From Cristatella mucedo (Eukaryota; Bryozoa; Phylactolaemata; Cristatellidae): a stretch of DNA of 64,000 bases. Made by a program: the position numbers and the translations under genes. The notes under the pieces were generated by a model. That model searched no databases, was not told the DNA's origin, and saw only the letters and a list, made by a program, of their open reading frames with translations. Location of the stretch: contig WPIO01000137.1 of NCBI GenBank assembly GCA_009760855.2, positions 122,001 to 186,000 of the forward strand, in the 5' to 3' direction. This document shows, one piece after another, positions 32,790 to 46,177 of the stretch. How positions within the stretch are numbered: the first letter of the stretch is position 1; every line of letters begins with the position of its first letter.

Positions 32790-33990
32790 GCAGCTTGACT
32801 TATATGAAAGTGTTACGATTTGTTTATGCCTTTGAATTAGCGAGATTAGTTCGTGCTGAATATGCTGCCAGATTTTGCTAGTAGAGTACGGCTATGGGCA
32901 AAAAGTTCTGGGTCTCCGGCAAAGGCTGACCCTGCAGCTGGCAAGTAACACTTCTCACAGTTGTCGAAGCGAACGGATATTGTGTGCACAGTAATTCTAA
33001 TAATTCACCTAGCTTGGTAAACCGGCAAAGAGTGAGTAGGATAGAAGTATGTCAACAAAAAACTGCAAATCTGTTTTTTTCTTAAATCAAATGCATAGTT
33101 GGAGTACTTTATTTGAGAAAATTGATCAGTTGTACAACGCTCCCCACTTAATAATTCATGCCAGCATTTAAATATAATTTGAGCAGTATAGTTGAATCAA
33201 AAAAGTTAACATAACCTGATAGTTTTAGCCTACCTTTTGAACTATATGCTTGAACGGTGTGCTATTACAAAAAAGTACTCTCACTCCAAAGCTGTTCCTT
33301 CCCAAGTTGTTTAATGACGTGAGCACTTACGTTCGTCTCCCCGAATAGCAGGTATCACTTTGATACACTGCGTTGCAGCTACCATTTGCAAAACAGAATA
33401 AGCATCATATCCCTGCGGTTTTGATTCCAAATGAAACACAATAGTGTTACGTGTTTACGACTGAATTTAATGCAATTAGGAGCTTGCAGTTCCGTGCTAC
33501 GGCCTCAAGTGGCCAGGTCGGCGAGCCCGTTAAACATTAGAGCGGTGATGCATCTTCCATTTCCACAGAGCACTTCACGTAACTGCGGTTTTCATTCCAA
33601 ATTATAGAAGATGTAATAATATATTTACCCTAAAAATACAATTCACTCTTGCATAAGTGTTACGTTGCAATGACCTCCATTGATTTTGGCCACCGTTCAA
33701 TTTTGATCTGCTATACAATAATAATTTCAGTCATAAAGTTCGTTGAACTTCAATTTGACTTCGCATTACAGGAAACAGCATTCGGTGTCTCGGTGTCAAC
33801 CCACCAAATTGTATGGCATATTGCATCAGCGTGCTCATGCTATTGCCTCTCATAACCCGGATTAGCAACCGCATATATGTCAAACTGCAATACAGATGCC
33901 ATTTTCAAAGTAAATATCTAGAAACTGCATTCGATTAATTGTTATAGCAGTTTTTCAAGCTTACCAACCGTATTTCATAATGTAGCCAAT
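32790..33990. other. Start of the 20.7-kb receptor intron, no recognised feature
   Basis: AT-rich sequence with only short open frames. Confidence 0.4.
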
Positions 33991-33999
33991 ACCAATTCT

Positions 34000-34870
34000 T
34001 CTGCAATGCCCGGGTCACGCATTCTTTTTTGAACTGCGGTACGGCTAATATTATAATTATGGGTGTAATCGAACCGAGGTTTTTTGCGTCTTTTGGAAAA
34101 CCATGTTGCGGATTTACCTACCAAATTGAATGCGATTGTGCAATGAGTCGTATTGCTAGGGCCTCTGACGGCCCAGACCATTGGAGGTAGTGTGGCGGCT
34201 CACGCACGCCGCGACGTTGCGACGAAGAGAAGGGCGAATTTTGAATGGCCGCTGCCCTCCCACGCATTCGGTAGCGACGACGGTGGTACTGTACACAAGC
34301 GTTACAGACGACGCAGGTAAACCAGCGTGCATAATGGCGACCGAAACCGTCGCTTATGCTGCTCCGGAGCACGTGGCGTGATGAGAGGGAGTGAGAGAGC
34401 ATAGCCTACATAGAGGGTCGACTTACAAGCAGGTTATAAAAATGTGCAGCACGGATACGGTCACGTTCCGACAAGGTGCGTTCCTGGTGGGTGGTCACAA
34501 CGTCGGCTGGGGGTGGTATCGTGGGCGTGTCACCGTCATCCCGTGGTTCTGCCTCCAGCCGACATTTTGACCGCCAAATGGGCGAGCTCCTAGTCGGCAC
34601 GCGGCCGTATTCTTGCTGCACATCACACACCAGCTTGTGCGTCGGCCTAAACGCACGGTCTCTACTGTCTTCTCTTAACACCACTAGCACCGGAGCAGCA
34701 CGCATGTTTGGCTAATATATGAGTACGTACGCATGCCTGCGTTTGTCACCGTCATCTGAGCACAATACGGACGTCTTTACTACCACAACTCGCTTGTGGG
34801 GGGCATCTCTCATCGTCACGCTGCGGCCGCCCAAGGACGCCCTTACTATACCACGTTAGGGCGATGACTA
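34000..34870. other. GC-rich island of unknown origin
   Basis: Overlapping frames on both strands (34118-34402 -, 34406-34705 -, 34181-34381 +, 34476-34715 +). The minus frames are rich in Arg (RRRYRMRGR) but match no family that I know. Composition differs from the flanks, so an inserted element is plausible. Confidence 0.35.
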
Positions 34871-35784
34871 GCCCTCAGCCTTAGAATTAGAACTCGTTCG
34901 CCTAATTGAACGAAGTTACGTGGGTAAACTCATAATACCGTTTGCATTATTGTGAAATAAAAAAGCAGTTTTTACAACACATATTGATGCAACAGCAGGT
35001 CTATTGCAGTTTGAGTTGTCAATAATGGTGGCCGGTGCAGGGTATTTTGAAGCACAAGACTGCAGACGGGCGAGTATGCGAAATTCTGTTGGTAAATTCA
35101 GAACGCGCTTTTCTGTCACTTAAGCTTAAGAGTGAAGTCCCTCAAAGTTTATTCCAGAAATAGCAGCCGTTTTAGAATGTGTATGGAGGCCGGTTTACTT
35201 ACCGTTTGAGGCCACAGCATAAAAGCACCTGTGCACAGCTATATGAAATATTTTTAAAACGAAACTAGAATACCATTTTCTTTGTGGAGTTGAAAAAGCT
35301 GCTGCCGTATCACTATTGGTGTATGTAGATTACTGATTCAGACCACTCAAGACCATAGCACGAGAAAGCCCACGCGCTACGCCATGAAATTTGGTTGGTG
35401 ATGCAGGAAAGTATTTTTTTAGTTTCATCTTACACTAGAAAAATCTTTTGGAAATACCATTCTATTTTTGTGCATCGACGCATTAATAAAACATTACACA
35501 ACTTAAAAATTATACCACGTTTAAATCAAAATAAAAAGTAAGTGACTCGCCGACTTGAGTTGCTATGATTGTCGGAGTATTTGAGGCCATAGCTTGAGAA
35601 CACACAAGCTCAATTGAGTTGGGAATTTCGTTTGTAAAAGCGTAATATCACTGTGAAAGATTTGGAATTCAAACCACACTGTAATGACACCGGGGAAATG
35701 GCAGGTGATACTGCAGTTATTCGAGGGACTCCAAACAATCCATTGGTTTTCATTAAAACTTTGGATTTGCATGTCAAACACTTA

Positions 35785-35843
35785 GCTGTATCCCTAAACC
35801 CTAAGCCCTAAACCTTTAACCCTAAACCCGAAGCCCTAATATG
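35785..35843. repeat. Degenerate telomere-like repeat
   Basis: About seven imperfect CCCTAAA/CCCTAA units in tandem. Confidence 0.7.
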
Positions 35844-35917
35844 TCTAGGTATGTCTTCCAATGTGATTAATTGATTGCCGCGATAGAGTAAGGCCATCAC
35901 CAGCAGAGTCACTGAAA

Positions 35918-36353
35918 GGATTTCTTATCTAGCTGAACTGCTGCATCAGTTTCAGCCGGTTCGCGCCCTCAAGTCCTGTGTGGACGATAAATTAGCTGTC
36001 CCATTTCACCGCTTAAAGACAGTTGGCGACAGAAGCTTTAGCTCTGCAGGTCCTAGACTGTGGAACTCGCTTCCACAATTCTTACGCAACAACTACTCTC
36101 CTACTGCCGACTATGGCACATCTTTTTCAGCGGTCCTTAGCTGCTACTTCTATGCTACTCATACCTCAACTGCTCTCCTGACTCTGCTATGCTTCCCACT
36201 TTATCTTTGTTGCACAAGACGAATTCTGTTGGCTACCGAATGCGTACCGAAAGCCAGTGTCCTATACAAAACTCCCCTTTTTGTAATTTACTTGGTCTGT
36301 ATGAGTTTGTGGAGTTACAAAAGGAGATACCTTACATTACATTACATTACAAG
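35918..36353 (+). mobile_element. LINE A 3' end with ATTAC tail
   Basis: The frame from 35980 encodes LKTVGDRSFSSAGPRLWNSL, the end of the RT protein. A 3' UTR and a TTACATTACATTACATTAC tail follow. 5'-truncated. Confidence 0.85.
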
Positions 36354-36479
36354 GAGCATTAAGATTGGCTACATGATTATATTTTTTCGATTTTGTAAAA
36401 AGTGGTAGTGAATCTGAAGATGAATTAGGTTCTAATAAGTTAAGTACAGTCAACGATCCTTTGGTTTCGCTATAAATAT

Positions 36480-39270
36480 CTTAAACTTAAAATGCAATAA
36501 TATTAATGATATTTTTATTTATACACTTGACAAAGCGCCCTCCGAGAACTCAATCTTTTTCTAGGCGCTTTACATTTGCTGCAAAGTGAAATGCAATTGA
36601 ATGGTAAGTAAAATCATGCTTGAAAAACAAGCGAAATGAATATTGTTTGGGGTGACATGCAGAGGGTCAGCATGCAAATGTACTTAGTGGCAGCTTGCAC
36701 TGTGTCAGCACGCATAAGCACATCATGGACGAATTACAGGGACCCACTAAATGCTGTCCTAAATAGGTGTGTTTTTAAGTTCCTTTTAAATGTGTTCAGG
36801 TCAGTGGATGTTCTGACGCAGGTCGGGAGGGATTTTCAGGCTTTGGGAGCATACGAACTAAATGCACGGTCTCCAAAGGATTTAAGGTTTGTTGGAGGTA
36901 TTTCTAGACTGTTGGATTTCGAAAAGTGGGTGGTACGATGCTTGGCCTGATGGGGTAGTATATCTGAGAGATAGGCTGGAGCCATAGAATGAAGGGACCT
37001 AAAAGTGAGCGTCAAAACCTTGAAGTCAATCCGTTGCTTGACTGGTAGCAAATGCAGGTCGGCGAGAAGTAGTGTAATGTGGCAACTGCGAGGCTCACGA
37101 AAGACAAGCCTAGCTGCAGAGTTTTGCACAAGCTGCAATCGCCTGATCGCACATGCTGGTAGGCCAGTAAGCAGTGAGTTGCAGAAGTCGAGACGGGATG
37201 TCACGAATGCATGGACCAACTTAGACGTGGTATCCTTATCTAAACAAGCCCGAATTTTAGCAATGTTATGAAGCTGAAATTATGTGGATTCGACCATGGA
37301 GCTGATGTGGTCATCTAATGTGAGGTCGCTTTGGAATATGACACCTAGATTACGAGCTGATTTAACGGGAGATATGCTGGCAGAGCCAACTTTGAGAGTC
37401 GGTCTTTCTAATCTCTGAATCACACTGGGTTTGCCCATAACTAGTAAGTTAGTTTTATCATCGTTTAGTTTTAGAAAACTGGCTGCCATCCATTTGTGTA
37501 TGTAACCAATGCATGCAGCAAGTGAGTTGAGAGAATTTGAGGTGCTCGAAGGCTGGAAAGGATCGAAGCGATGGTACAACTGAGTGTCATCCGCATAGAA
37601 GTGAAAGCCTAGATTGTGCTTGGCAGTCACATCAGCAAGAGGCAGAGTATAAACCGTGAAAAGAACCGGACCTAGAACGGAGCCCCGAGGTACTCCATCT
37701 TTCAAATATACTTCAAAAGATCTTTGTCCATTCACGTCAATTCTCTGGAGTCTCCCACTGAGGTAGGACCTGAACAACTGCAGAACAGTGCCAGTGATGT
37801 CTAGGCCAGATGAAAGGCGCTCTAGAAGAACTTTGTGATCGATGATATGAAAAGCTGCCGAATGATCAAGCAAAACAAGCAGAGACACTCTACCCATGTT
37901 TGCATTCCTAAGTAGGTCGTTGTATACCCTAAGCAATGCTGACTCTGTGGAGTGATTAGCTCTAAAGCCAGACTGGAACTTACTAGCAAGGTGTGAGGTT
38001 TCGATATATAAGTTCAACTGGTGTGCCACGAACCCTTTCGGTGTCTTTGATAGGAATGGTAGAAGGGAGACAGGGCGTTCGTTGCTTAAGTTCTCTTGGT
38101 CTAGTGTAGCTTTCTTGAGAACTGGCCCGAGTACAGCTTTTTGAAAGGCGCTGGGACGTGACCTGAAGCTAATGACATATTAATGATGTTAGTTATGCAT
38201 GGCAGCCACAGATCGATGAAACATAGGGGCATCACAGTGGGAATAGGGTCCAGAGGACTTTTTGTCTTCTTTGATTGAGATTCGAACTTTAGGACTAGAT
38301 CACTAGTGACCTGCTTAAATGCAGACAGTGGGGTGCAGCCAGGAACCGGGGAACAGCATTCTAGTGGGGAGGTCGTCATCGCAGGAATGAATTCCCGGAT
38401 CTTTTCTATCTTCTGTGCAATGAATCAAGAGAAGCGATTGGCTATATCATCACAAGGATCATCAGGTAAGGAGCTAATCTGGGAACGGTTGAGGAGATGT
38501 CTTTTTGTCAACATCAGCATTTTTGGATTTTGCATCAACGATTCAACAATATTTCTATAGTAGCTAGACTTGGCCTTTGCTAGGATCGATTGGGACGACC
38601 TACAGTAGTCTTCATATGCCTGTCGATGGACAGTTAGTCCGGATCTTTTTTATACTTTTTGAAGCTTTTGTTTATTAGCCTTGGCTAGTTTAATGTCTGT
38701 AGTAAACCATAGGCTGTCTGGGCGGGGGCGCACAGTGCACTTTGTCAGAGGTGCAAACTCGTCAAGCGTGTCAGCTAGTGTCGTGTTGTAGCTATCTACC
38801 AATGATGACAGATCGTAGGGAGGACTGAGCAGCAGAGATGAAGCAGATATTTTGGCACGGACAGCATCGATGTCAAGGGTCTCGAGGTTTCGCGATTCAC
38901 AGGTCAGTTTAGAGGAGGAGGTGGGTACACACTGTAGATTTAATGAGATTTGCGTATAATCAGATAAGCAGGATTTGGTGAGAATTTGTGATGACAAAGA
39001 GCAGTTGTATGAGAAAATCTGGTTCCAGTGTGTGACCCTTGATGTTGGTAGGGCCATGCACATGAGCCACAAAAGACAATGAGTTAGTCAATGGACGAAA
39101 TTTGGTGCTGAAAGCGTCAGATAAGTTATCAAAGTGAACATCGAAATCACCAATAACGAGGAAGGATCGATTTCTTGCACACAGAATCGAAATGAGATCG
39201 GAGAAATCTGAGATAAAGGAGGATTTGGTACCTGTTGGGCGATAGACTACTGCCACTATCGGTAGGAAGT
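36480..39270 (-). mobile_element. LINE B, longest copy (endonuclease plus RT)
   Basis: About 2.8 kb on the minus strand, the best view of family B. From its 5' side: endonuclease (39256-38650) with VVYRPTG and VIGDFDVHFDN; a linker; then the RT (38029-37280) with FQSGFRANHSTESALLRV, LLDHSAAFHIIDHKVLLERL, GVPRGSVLGPVLF and the intact catalytic box FYADDTQLY. The C-terminal domain (37219-36836) has SRLDFCNSLLTGLP and LKSFGDRAFSSYAPKA. The 3' end has the terminal hairpin at about 36533-36572. At least four frame breaks separate these parts, so it is inactive. The motif set is that of CR1/L2-type LINEs. Confidence 0.9.
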
Positions 39271-39465
39271 TTATTTTAGGCTGACCACGAAGTAGTAAAT
39301 TGACTAGATGGAATTAACAAATAAATTTAGTGCCATGTTTTGGCTCAGTGTAAACGTGCTCCCTCTGAAAAAAAGGTTTTTTCTTTCAGCTATGAGGCAT
39401 TTTCAAAGAATCTACATAGAAACATGGTTTGGTTACATTTTGATACATGTTAGGTACGTTGTATA

Positions 39466-39920
39466 TGTAACATATCTCTTTCTGTAAATCCACAACGCCA
39501 TAAAGACTATGGGCGTATTATGCAGAAGAGTTCCATGTTGCACACTCACTGCCTAAGCGGCTTTCGGTTTGCATTCTATAGCCAACAGACTTCATCTCAC
39601 GCAACACAGAGAAAGTGGAAAGCATAGCTGAGTCAAGAGAGCACTTGAAGTAGCGATTAGCATGAAAGTAGCAGCTCAGGACCACTTAAAAGGATAAGCC
39701 ATTGTCGGCAGCAGGAGAAGATTTGCCGTTGTGTAATACTTTTGGAAGCGATTTCTATCGACTAGAACCTACAGAGCTGAAGCTTCCGTAGCCAACGGTC
39801 TGTCAGCCCAATAATGGGACAGCTAATTTATTTTGCATACAGGACCCGGGAGCGTGAAGAGGCTGAAACTGATATAGCAGTTAAGCTAGGTATGAAGGAG
39901 CCAAGCCATGGCAGGCTTGT
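39466..39920 (-). mobile_element. LINE A 3' fragment
   Basis: The reverse complement of the family A C-terminus and 3' UTR, from CTCTTTCTGTAAATCCACAA to GAAGGAGCCAAGCCATGGC. Confidence 0.8.
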
Positions 39921-39929
39921 TGTTATATC

Positions 39930-40640
39930 GCTACTTTAATATAATATTTCTTATTGTCAATGAATTGACCTATGAATAATTTCCCGTATATATGTTACGT
40001 TAGGTTGTAGCTAAATTCACTAAATGGTGATGCTATTCGATTTTAAATGAAGTCGTATTGCAGCTGGAATCCACCTTAATATCGACCTCAGTCTAATGCA
40101 TGCTTATCATGAAGTTCCCTAAACCGTAAAGACAAAATTGAACAACGTCTCCCAGGTCTTCCGAGTCTGTTGAACTGGATAAGCCGCAAGCTTATAGGCA
40201 ATCAGAGACCAGACCTTCGGCCTCTCATTAACGTCTGTGTGTTGTGACTGATATTCAGAGGTTTTAACTCTACTTAATATTTCCACATTTGATCTTCGAT
40301 CGATCAAATTGAATATCAAAATTGGAGGACCTGAAATATTTAGCAATCTTGGGACTATATATATCTTGGGACTATACTATTGTCAGGCATTGTATGCGTT
40401 CATTGAAACATTCCAGGACTTAATACCTAATAATTTGTTAGTTTCCCGACAAATATTGCTTTTGCAATCAAAATATGTACAGATTGAAAGCTACCTATTG
40501 CTTAAATTAAAAAGAAAAAAATCAATTTTTGCTTATTTGGTGTCTACTTCCGAGATTTATTGATGGTTTGAGAACAACTTTATGGTTTGGTTCGACAGAA
40601 GCTTTAGATTTTTTTTTGAGATTCCAAGGACTGAAGTCAT
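39930..40640. other. No recognised gene
   Basis: AT-rich; the short frames at 40119-40346 and 40309-40563 have no recognised product. Confidence 0.4.
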
Positions 40641-40646
40641 TATAAT

Positions 40647-40778
40647 ATATCTCAGCCTGTAATTCCACAAAGCCATGAAAACAAAGTAGGTGTTAAGCAG
40701 GAGATTTTTTGTACAGACCACTCACAGCCTAAAAGCCTTGCGGTAAGCATTCGGTAGCCAACAGACTTAATCTCACGA
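40647..40778 (-). mobile_element. LINE A terminal fragment
   Basis: Contains ATCTCAGCCTGTAATTCCAC and CATTCGGTAGCCAACAGACT, the reverse complement of the family A 3' end. Confidence 0.75.
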
Positions 40779-41039
40779 TTGTAGTTTTGAAGAATGCCTT
40801 TTCTAAGGTGCGATATAAATTTCATCGAAGACTTAACAAAGAGCTGTCGCTGGCAGTACTTCTTGACAAGTATTACTCGGTTTAAGTTTTATATTGAATC
40901 TGTATGTAGGTGGATAGATTGGTCAGCTTGGCTAATTCTTACTGACTGCTATTTAGGGTTGCTGGGGATTAAATCGTGTGTGTGACTTGACATGAATTCA
41001 GTTGCTTAAAAATGCTTATAATACTTGGAAGTTTTAGCA

Positions 41040-41165
41040 ATCTATTTTTGTATAGCAGCAGAAGAGCCTCAAAGAGTATCAACATCTCTTACAGCAGCAG
41101 TAAGGGATCGCTCACGACATGATTCCAACCCAAAACCTTGGAACCGATGCCGTGAAAAGAAACAG
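41040..41165 (-). mobile_element. SINE1 remnant
   Basis: Decayed body (CAGCAGAAGAGCCTCAAAG) and a B-box-like ATGATTCCAACCC on the minus strand. Confidence 0.45.
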
Positions 41166-41209
41166 CTTGACCTAGCATCCTTCTTTGTAATCCTAGCATT
41201 TCAACCTTG

Positions 41210-42740
41210 AGTAAAACATGTTTATTTCACGATTTCCTAAGTACTCTAGTCATCGTCTTATGCTCACAGTGTGACTTTTTCTGTTATAAAAAATCTTAAA
41301 TTACCTTAATTCTTATGCGATTAGGATGAAAAATGCTTAGTAAGCCTTTTCCACGACCTGGGCTTCGAAAAAATGATTGTATTGCAGCATTTTTTAGCTT
41401 GCTTTAGTTGTGTGAAACTGCTTAAATAAGCACAATGTGCCTCTCACAACCCGATATCCTAGGGTTCTTCCTCAAATTATACCACAATATTAGTTATGCT
41501 GGCTGCCGTCTATTTAAACTTATGGCGTTCATAAACTGGTATCGGCATAACAGTGTCGTGACCAAATTTATTTTATTGCAGGTGCTTTATTTTACGACCA
41601 AGGTTATCTTCTCAGTTTATTTGTCTTTGAATGAATGCTTCTAGTAAAGCATCACCAGATTGGTTTGTAGAGCCTTCTACCACTTTAATCACTGCTACGC
41701 TGCCTTGACTAGAAAGATTTGATATCGATAAAAAAATAGTCCTTTTTGAAAGGATTATCAGTTTCTGATATTAATAAATACCCATTTCCTTGCATTTATC
41801 TATGATATCAGTTTTGATGAAAAGCGATGTATACTTTTTGCAAGGTGGATGCAAAACTTTTGTTGAGAAAATGAGTTTTAGCATCAAGTTGCCATATATG
41901 AGTCACCTTGGGTGTGGCGATGACTACAGCCTAATTCATCTGTTTTGTTTATTGCTTTTAATATCCTTTAATTATGTTGGTCTCTATTAACCTGTCCTAT
42001 TGGCTCACTTTAAATTGCCTTTCGTTTATCTAAGTTCGCTGTAGTTCTTCATTATAGCAATCAATCAATGCTGTCCGGAATTTTTTAGATGGGTTCTCGC
42101 AAAATGGATCTTGCATATTTGCAAATGTCACAGTAAACATCCTTGCTTGCGAACGACCAGTCTCGCTATCGGTATGTGCTTCGATTGTGATTAAAATCAA
42201 TTGATGTGAGTCAAATTGCCATTTCTAACTGAGAAGCGTATTCGATCAGATTAATTACTTACTTCATTGTCTTCGTAACTTAGTCTCTCGAGTACGTGAC
42301 ACGAACAATGCATTTGGAAAACGATGACCGAATTGTATGCAGATGGAGCTGTCATAGTGCATGATCCCCATGAAATGCAGCTATAGTGATCTTTTTTGGT
42401 GTGTCATTTCCGTATTGCTGCAGAGATTTTGAGCTGTATCTTAATGTGACTCCATAAATATAGCTCCTTATCAGAGGCAGAGGTGGGAATTCATGCAGAG
42501 GGACAAACTGTAAGCAGGAAAAATGTGTAGCTCCCGGTTAAATTGCTTCTATGAAAACTTGTAGCGGGTGCTCGTGGCAAGGAAGCTAGACATTGTTTTT
42601 TTATTTATGGCAGACCTAGCCATCTTTCTAGATATTTAAAAAAATTGAACTATAGCCGCTTCATTTATTACTCCTCACATTCTCTTCGCAAACTAAGTCC
42701 CCATGCAGTACCTATCGAGAATATATAGCACTCACTGTAC
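41210..42740. other. No recognised gene
   Basis: AT-rich intronic sequence with short frames only (for example 41790-41990), no family signature. Confidence 0.4.
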
Positions 42741-42743
42741 TGG

Positions 42744-43110
42744 TTTTAGCTGTCCCATTTCTCAGCTTAAAGACCGTTGGCAAGAGAAAATTTAGCTCTG
42801 CAGATCCGAGACTGTGGAACTCGCTTCCACAATTCTTACTTAATGGCAACTGCTCTACTACTGCCGACTATGGCTCATTCTTTTCATCGGTCCTGAGCTG
42901 CTACTTCCATGCTACTCACTACTTAAACTGCTCTCCTGACTCTGCTATGCTTCCCACTTTCTCTTTTTGAGTTAGACGAAGTCTGTCGGCTACCGAATGC
43001 GTACCGAAAGCCGCTTAGGCTGTGAGTGAGCTATACAAAACTCCCTGCATGACACCCACATGGTCTTTATGACTTTGTGGAGTTGCAGACTGAGATAAAT
43101 TACATTCCAT
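42744..43110 (+). mobile_element. LINE A 3' fragment
   Basis: Runs from TTAGCTGTCCCATTTCTCAG through GGCAAGAGAAAATTTAGCTC to the family A 3' UTR end GAGATAAATTACATTCC. Confidence 0.8.
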
Positions 43111-43424
43111 ATATTTATTTCTTCGCTTGAAAGGAAGTGAGCCACCGAGCAGCTTGACCACCTTTCTTGCTTTAATTAGTAGTTATACAAATGAGGCTTT
43201 AAATCAGCTAGTTCCTACATTTTGTCATCAGCAGGCGCCCCACTGCCTTCTTTCGTGTCCCATACGCCAGTACTTTTACTGTTGATTGAAATACAGGGGT
43301 ATTATTTGAATAAGAATATGTAGCATGCTATTAATTGTTTTGACTATCTCGACCAGTTATATATGAATATCAAAATATTTGAACATCCATATCAAAATAT
43401 TTGAACATCCCGATAGGGAGACGC

Positions 43425-43605
43425 TGCAAATTTTTCAGCTTAAATTGGCCCTGATTGACAGCAAATGTGTACGTAGCGGGAAAAAACTCTGCATGGCTAT
43501 CGTCATGACTTGCTAAGGTCAATTAAGGATCTCCAGTACAGGAGTCGAACCCACGGCCTGGGTCGTGAAGAGGGAGCACCTAACAAGGCTAGAAGTAATG
43601 GGTGA
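43425..43605 (-). mobile_element. SINE1 copy
   Basis: On the minus strand it has a B box (GTGGGTTCGACTCCTG) and the SINE1 body with a TAGCCATGCAGAG-type end. Confidence 0.6.
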
Positions 43606-44147
43606 AGACGTGACATTAGCTCGTTTTCAGCTGGAGCTCAGGTTATAACATAAGCGTTTCAAAGTAATTATCATTCGATAACTGTAAATACTAGAGCGAA
43701 AGTCTTACCTGGCTGATAAAATACACGGATGTTTAGAAGAGTCATTGCTTTTTGCGACCATTGCTCCAAGTAAAAGCTCTATTTGATCCAGCTCAGACAC
43801 TTATAAAGTGCTACTAATGTGGTAGTGGTTCACATATATTATACTTCATTTTTTCTGGGGACCCCTGTCAGTGCCAAGATACAGTTTCACTCTTGCCGCC
43901 GTGTTCTTACAAGTCTTAACCCACAGCATTAAACTCCCATTTTTGTTTTTGATTCGGATTTTATTGTAAAGCAATAGCATTTGTATATACTTTGGTATTC
44001 AGAATAGACCTTGGGATTAGCCCTTTTACGTGGGTTCATGATATTTGCATACTTAGACTCAGTGTGACTGCTTAACTAGATTATTTTTGAACCCCAACAC
44101 CTTTATCTATGAATCTGTCTATAAGTTCACACACACATGCATATACA

Positions 44148-44314
<167 letters not shown>

Positions 44315-44399
44315 CAGCAAATGTTGACACAAATATGACTCTCGTAGTAGTCGTGCTTTTACGTTTACGTCTGTCTTTGCTTTGATACGTGCAAACCAT

Positions 44400-45400
44400 C
44401 AAGTACGTCAAATTCTCTCAACTTCCTTGTTGCATGTAATAATAAAAAAATACTAGCTGCTTTAGCAGCATCTTTTGTCTGGCGATAGACGAGTCTTCAC
44501 GGCTATCACCATCACTTGCAACTGCAATAAAGAATGGCCACTACAGGATTCTAACTCATGACCTCGGGGCTGAGGTCGTGAAAAGCACCTGTCTCACATA
44601 GCGAGCCATCGCGGAGATACCCAAACATGGATTGCATCAAATATTCTCAAATTGAATGATGATAAAACCAGATTACTAGTTATGGGCACAGCACGTGTGA
44701 TTAAGAAATGAAAAAGGCTAACGTTCAATATGGGCTCTGCCAGCATATTGCTTGTTAGATGTACACGAAATTTAGGTGTCCTGTACTACAGTGACCTTTG
44801 CGTATACTCTCACATCAGCTCCACAGTCTAGTCAGCCTACGTTTAGCTACATAACATTGCTAGAATTCGGGCTTGGTTAGGCAGGTATCGCATATTTAAA
44901 TTTGTCCACGGTCCATTAGTTAATTTGTGACATCCCGTCTTGACTTCTGTAATTCAATGCTAACAAATCTATGGGCCTGTGCAATCGCACACTTACGGTT
45001 GCTTCAAAACTATGCACAAAGACCTGTCAGCCGCGAGTGTCATAGTTGCCACAGTACACTACTTCCGCCGACCTGCACTGACTCCCAGTCAAGCAACCCA
45101 TCGATTTAAAGGATTTTGTCACTCACGAATCGGTCCCTTAATTCTATGTATCTGGCCTACCTATCAAATCTAATCATCTAGCAGGCTAAGCACCGGACTG
45201 AGCTTATCTGGATCTTATCGGTTAGTTATACATCGGTCGAATCTCGTATTCTTTGGAAACTACGTCTTTAGTTTGAATGCTCCCAAAGCCTAGAACTCAG
45301 TTCGGACTCCCCCTGACTTGACCACATTCACAAGTTAACTAAAAACGCTCTATTGGTCGTAGCATTTAGTGGATCCACATGATTAATCGTTTATGGGCTT
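44400..45400 (+). mobile_element. LINE B copy, decayed, with nested SINE1
   Basis: Starts AAATTCTCTCAACTTCC, is interrupted by SINE1 at 44450-44622, and continues with a frame for LKLNDDKTRLLVMG-like sequence, then SRLDFCNSMLTNLWACA (44927 on) to the 3' UTR (GTAGCATTTAGTGGATCC). Many stops. Confidence 0.75.
44450..44622 (-). mobile_element. SINE1 copy nested in LINE B
   Basis: On the minus strand the head contains CACGACCTCAGCCCCGAGG and a decayed B box (ATGAGTTAGAATCC); the body has TTGCAAGTGATGGTGATAGC. It separates two collinear LINE B segments. Confidence 0.65.
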
Positions 45401-45424
45401 TCGCCAGGGGACACCATTCATTCA

Positions 45425-45602
45425 GCCACTAGTTACATCTGTATGCGGCTGTATGACGTTTCCCCATGGAAGTTCCTCCTCCCCCCCCCCCCGGAAATTT
45501 TCCTCCTTTTGGACCCTAGGACATTTCCTTCCGGACAGTGCTACCTGGGGTAAGGCATTTCCTCCTACGTTGATGAATGCATAACTACGAATAAATAAAT
45601 AA

Positions 45603-45605
<3 letters not shown>
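45425..45605. repeat. Pyrimidine-rich stretch, poly-C run and AAAT microsatellite
   Basis: A run of about 14 C near 45480-45492, TTTCCTCC-type repeats, then AATAAATAAATAAAT at about 45589-45604. Confidence 0.6.
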
Positions 45606-45606
<1 letters not shown>

Positions 45607-45650
<44 letters not shown>

Positions 45651-45668
45651 GAGAGTGAACTTCATAAG

Positions 45669-45706
<38 letters not shown>

Positions 45707-45729
45707 CTTATGAAGTTCACTCTCTACTA
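45607..45729. repeat. AT microsatellite with perfect 84-base palindrome
   Basis: A TA run, then an inverted repeat at 45646-45729: TAGTAGAGAGTGAACTTC and AAGATCAT (28 bases) mirrored exactly on the right (45702-45729), with a TA-only core. It would form a cruciform or hairpin. Confidence 0.95.
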
Positions 45730-45764
45730 AAATAAAATCAACTCAGTAAAACCATAATAATGAT

Positions 45765-45885
45765 AATAATAATGCACTAGATAAAGCGCCCTTGGATAAC
45801 TTAATCTCTTTCTAGGCGCTTTACATTTGCTGCAAAGGTCAACTCAATGAATGGCGAGTAATGTAATGCTTGGTAAGAATGCATG
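45765..45885 (-). mobile_element. LINE B terminal fragment
   Basis: An AATAATGATAATAATAATG tail, the terminal hairpin block at about 45784-45822, and a TTTGCTGCAAAGG end. Confidence 0.75.
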
Positions 45886-46177
45886 GATTAGAAGAATGGT
45901 TTCTAATGGAGTAGCTGCAGTGTTGGTTGCAGCGGCTGCGAAGCAGCGAGCTATACAGTTCGGTCCCGCAGGAGTACTGTCCCGCTCGACGCCGCCAGGC
46001 GCTTGTTTGCACATTTCAAAGCGAGCGCATGCTACGGCGTGCTGAGCATTCCTGAAAATAGCAGCTAGGCTTCAGGCATCTACTAAGCATAACTTGATTT
46101 CAAGAGATCTAGTTACGCCCAAATAACCACTAATTAAAGCGTGGAGTACGAGCAAGAGTGGCACAGCCTGCAATAAA

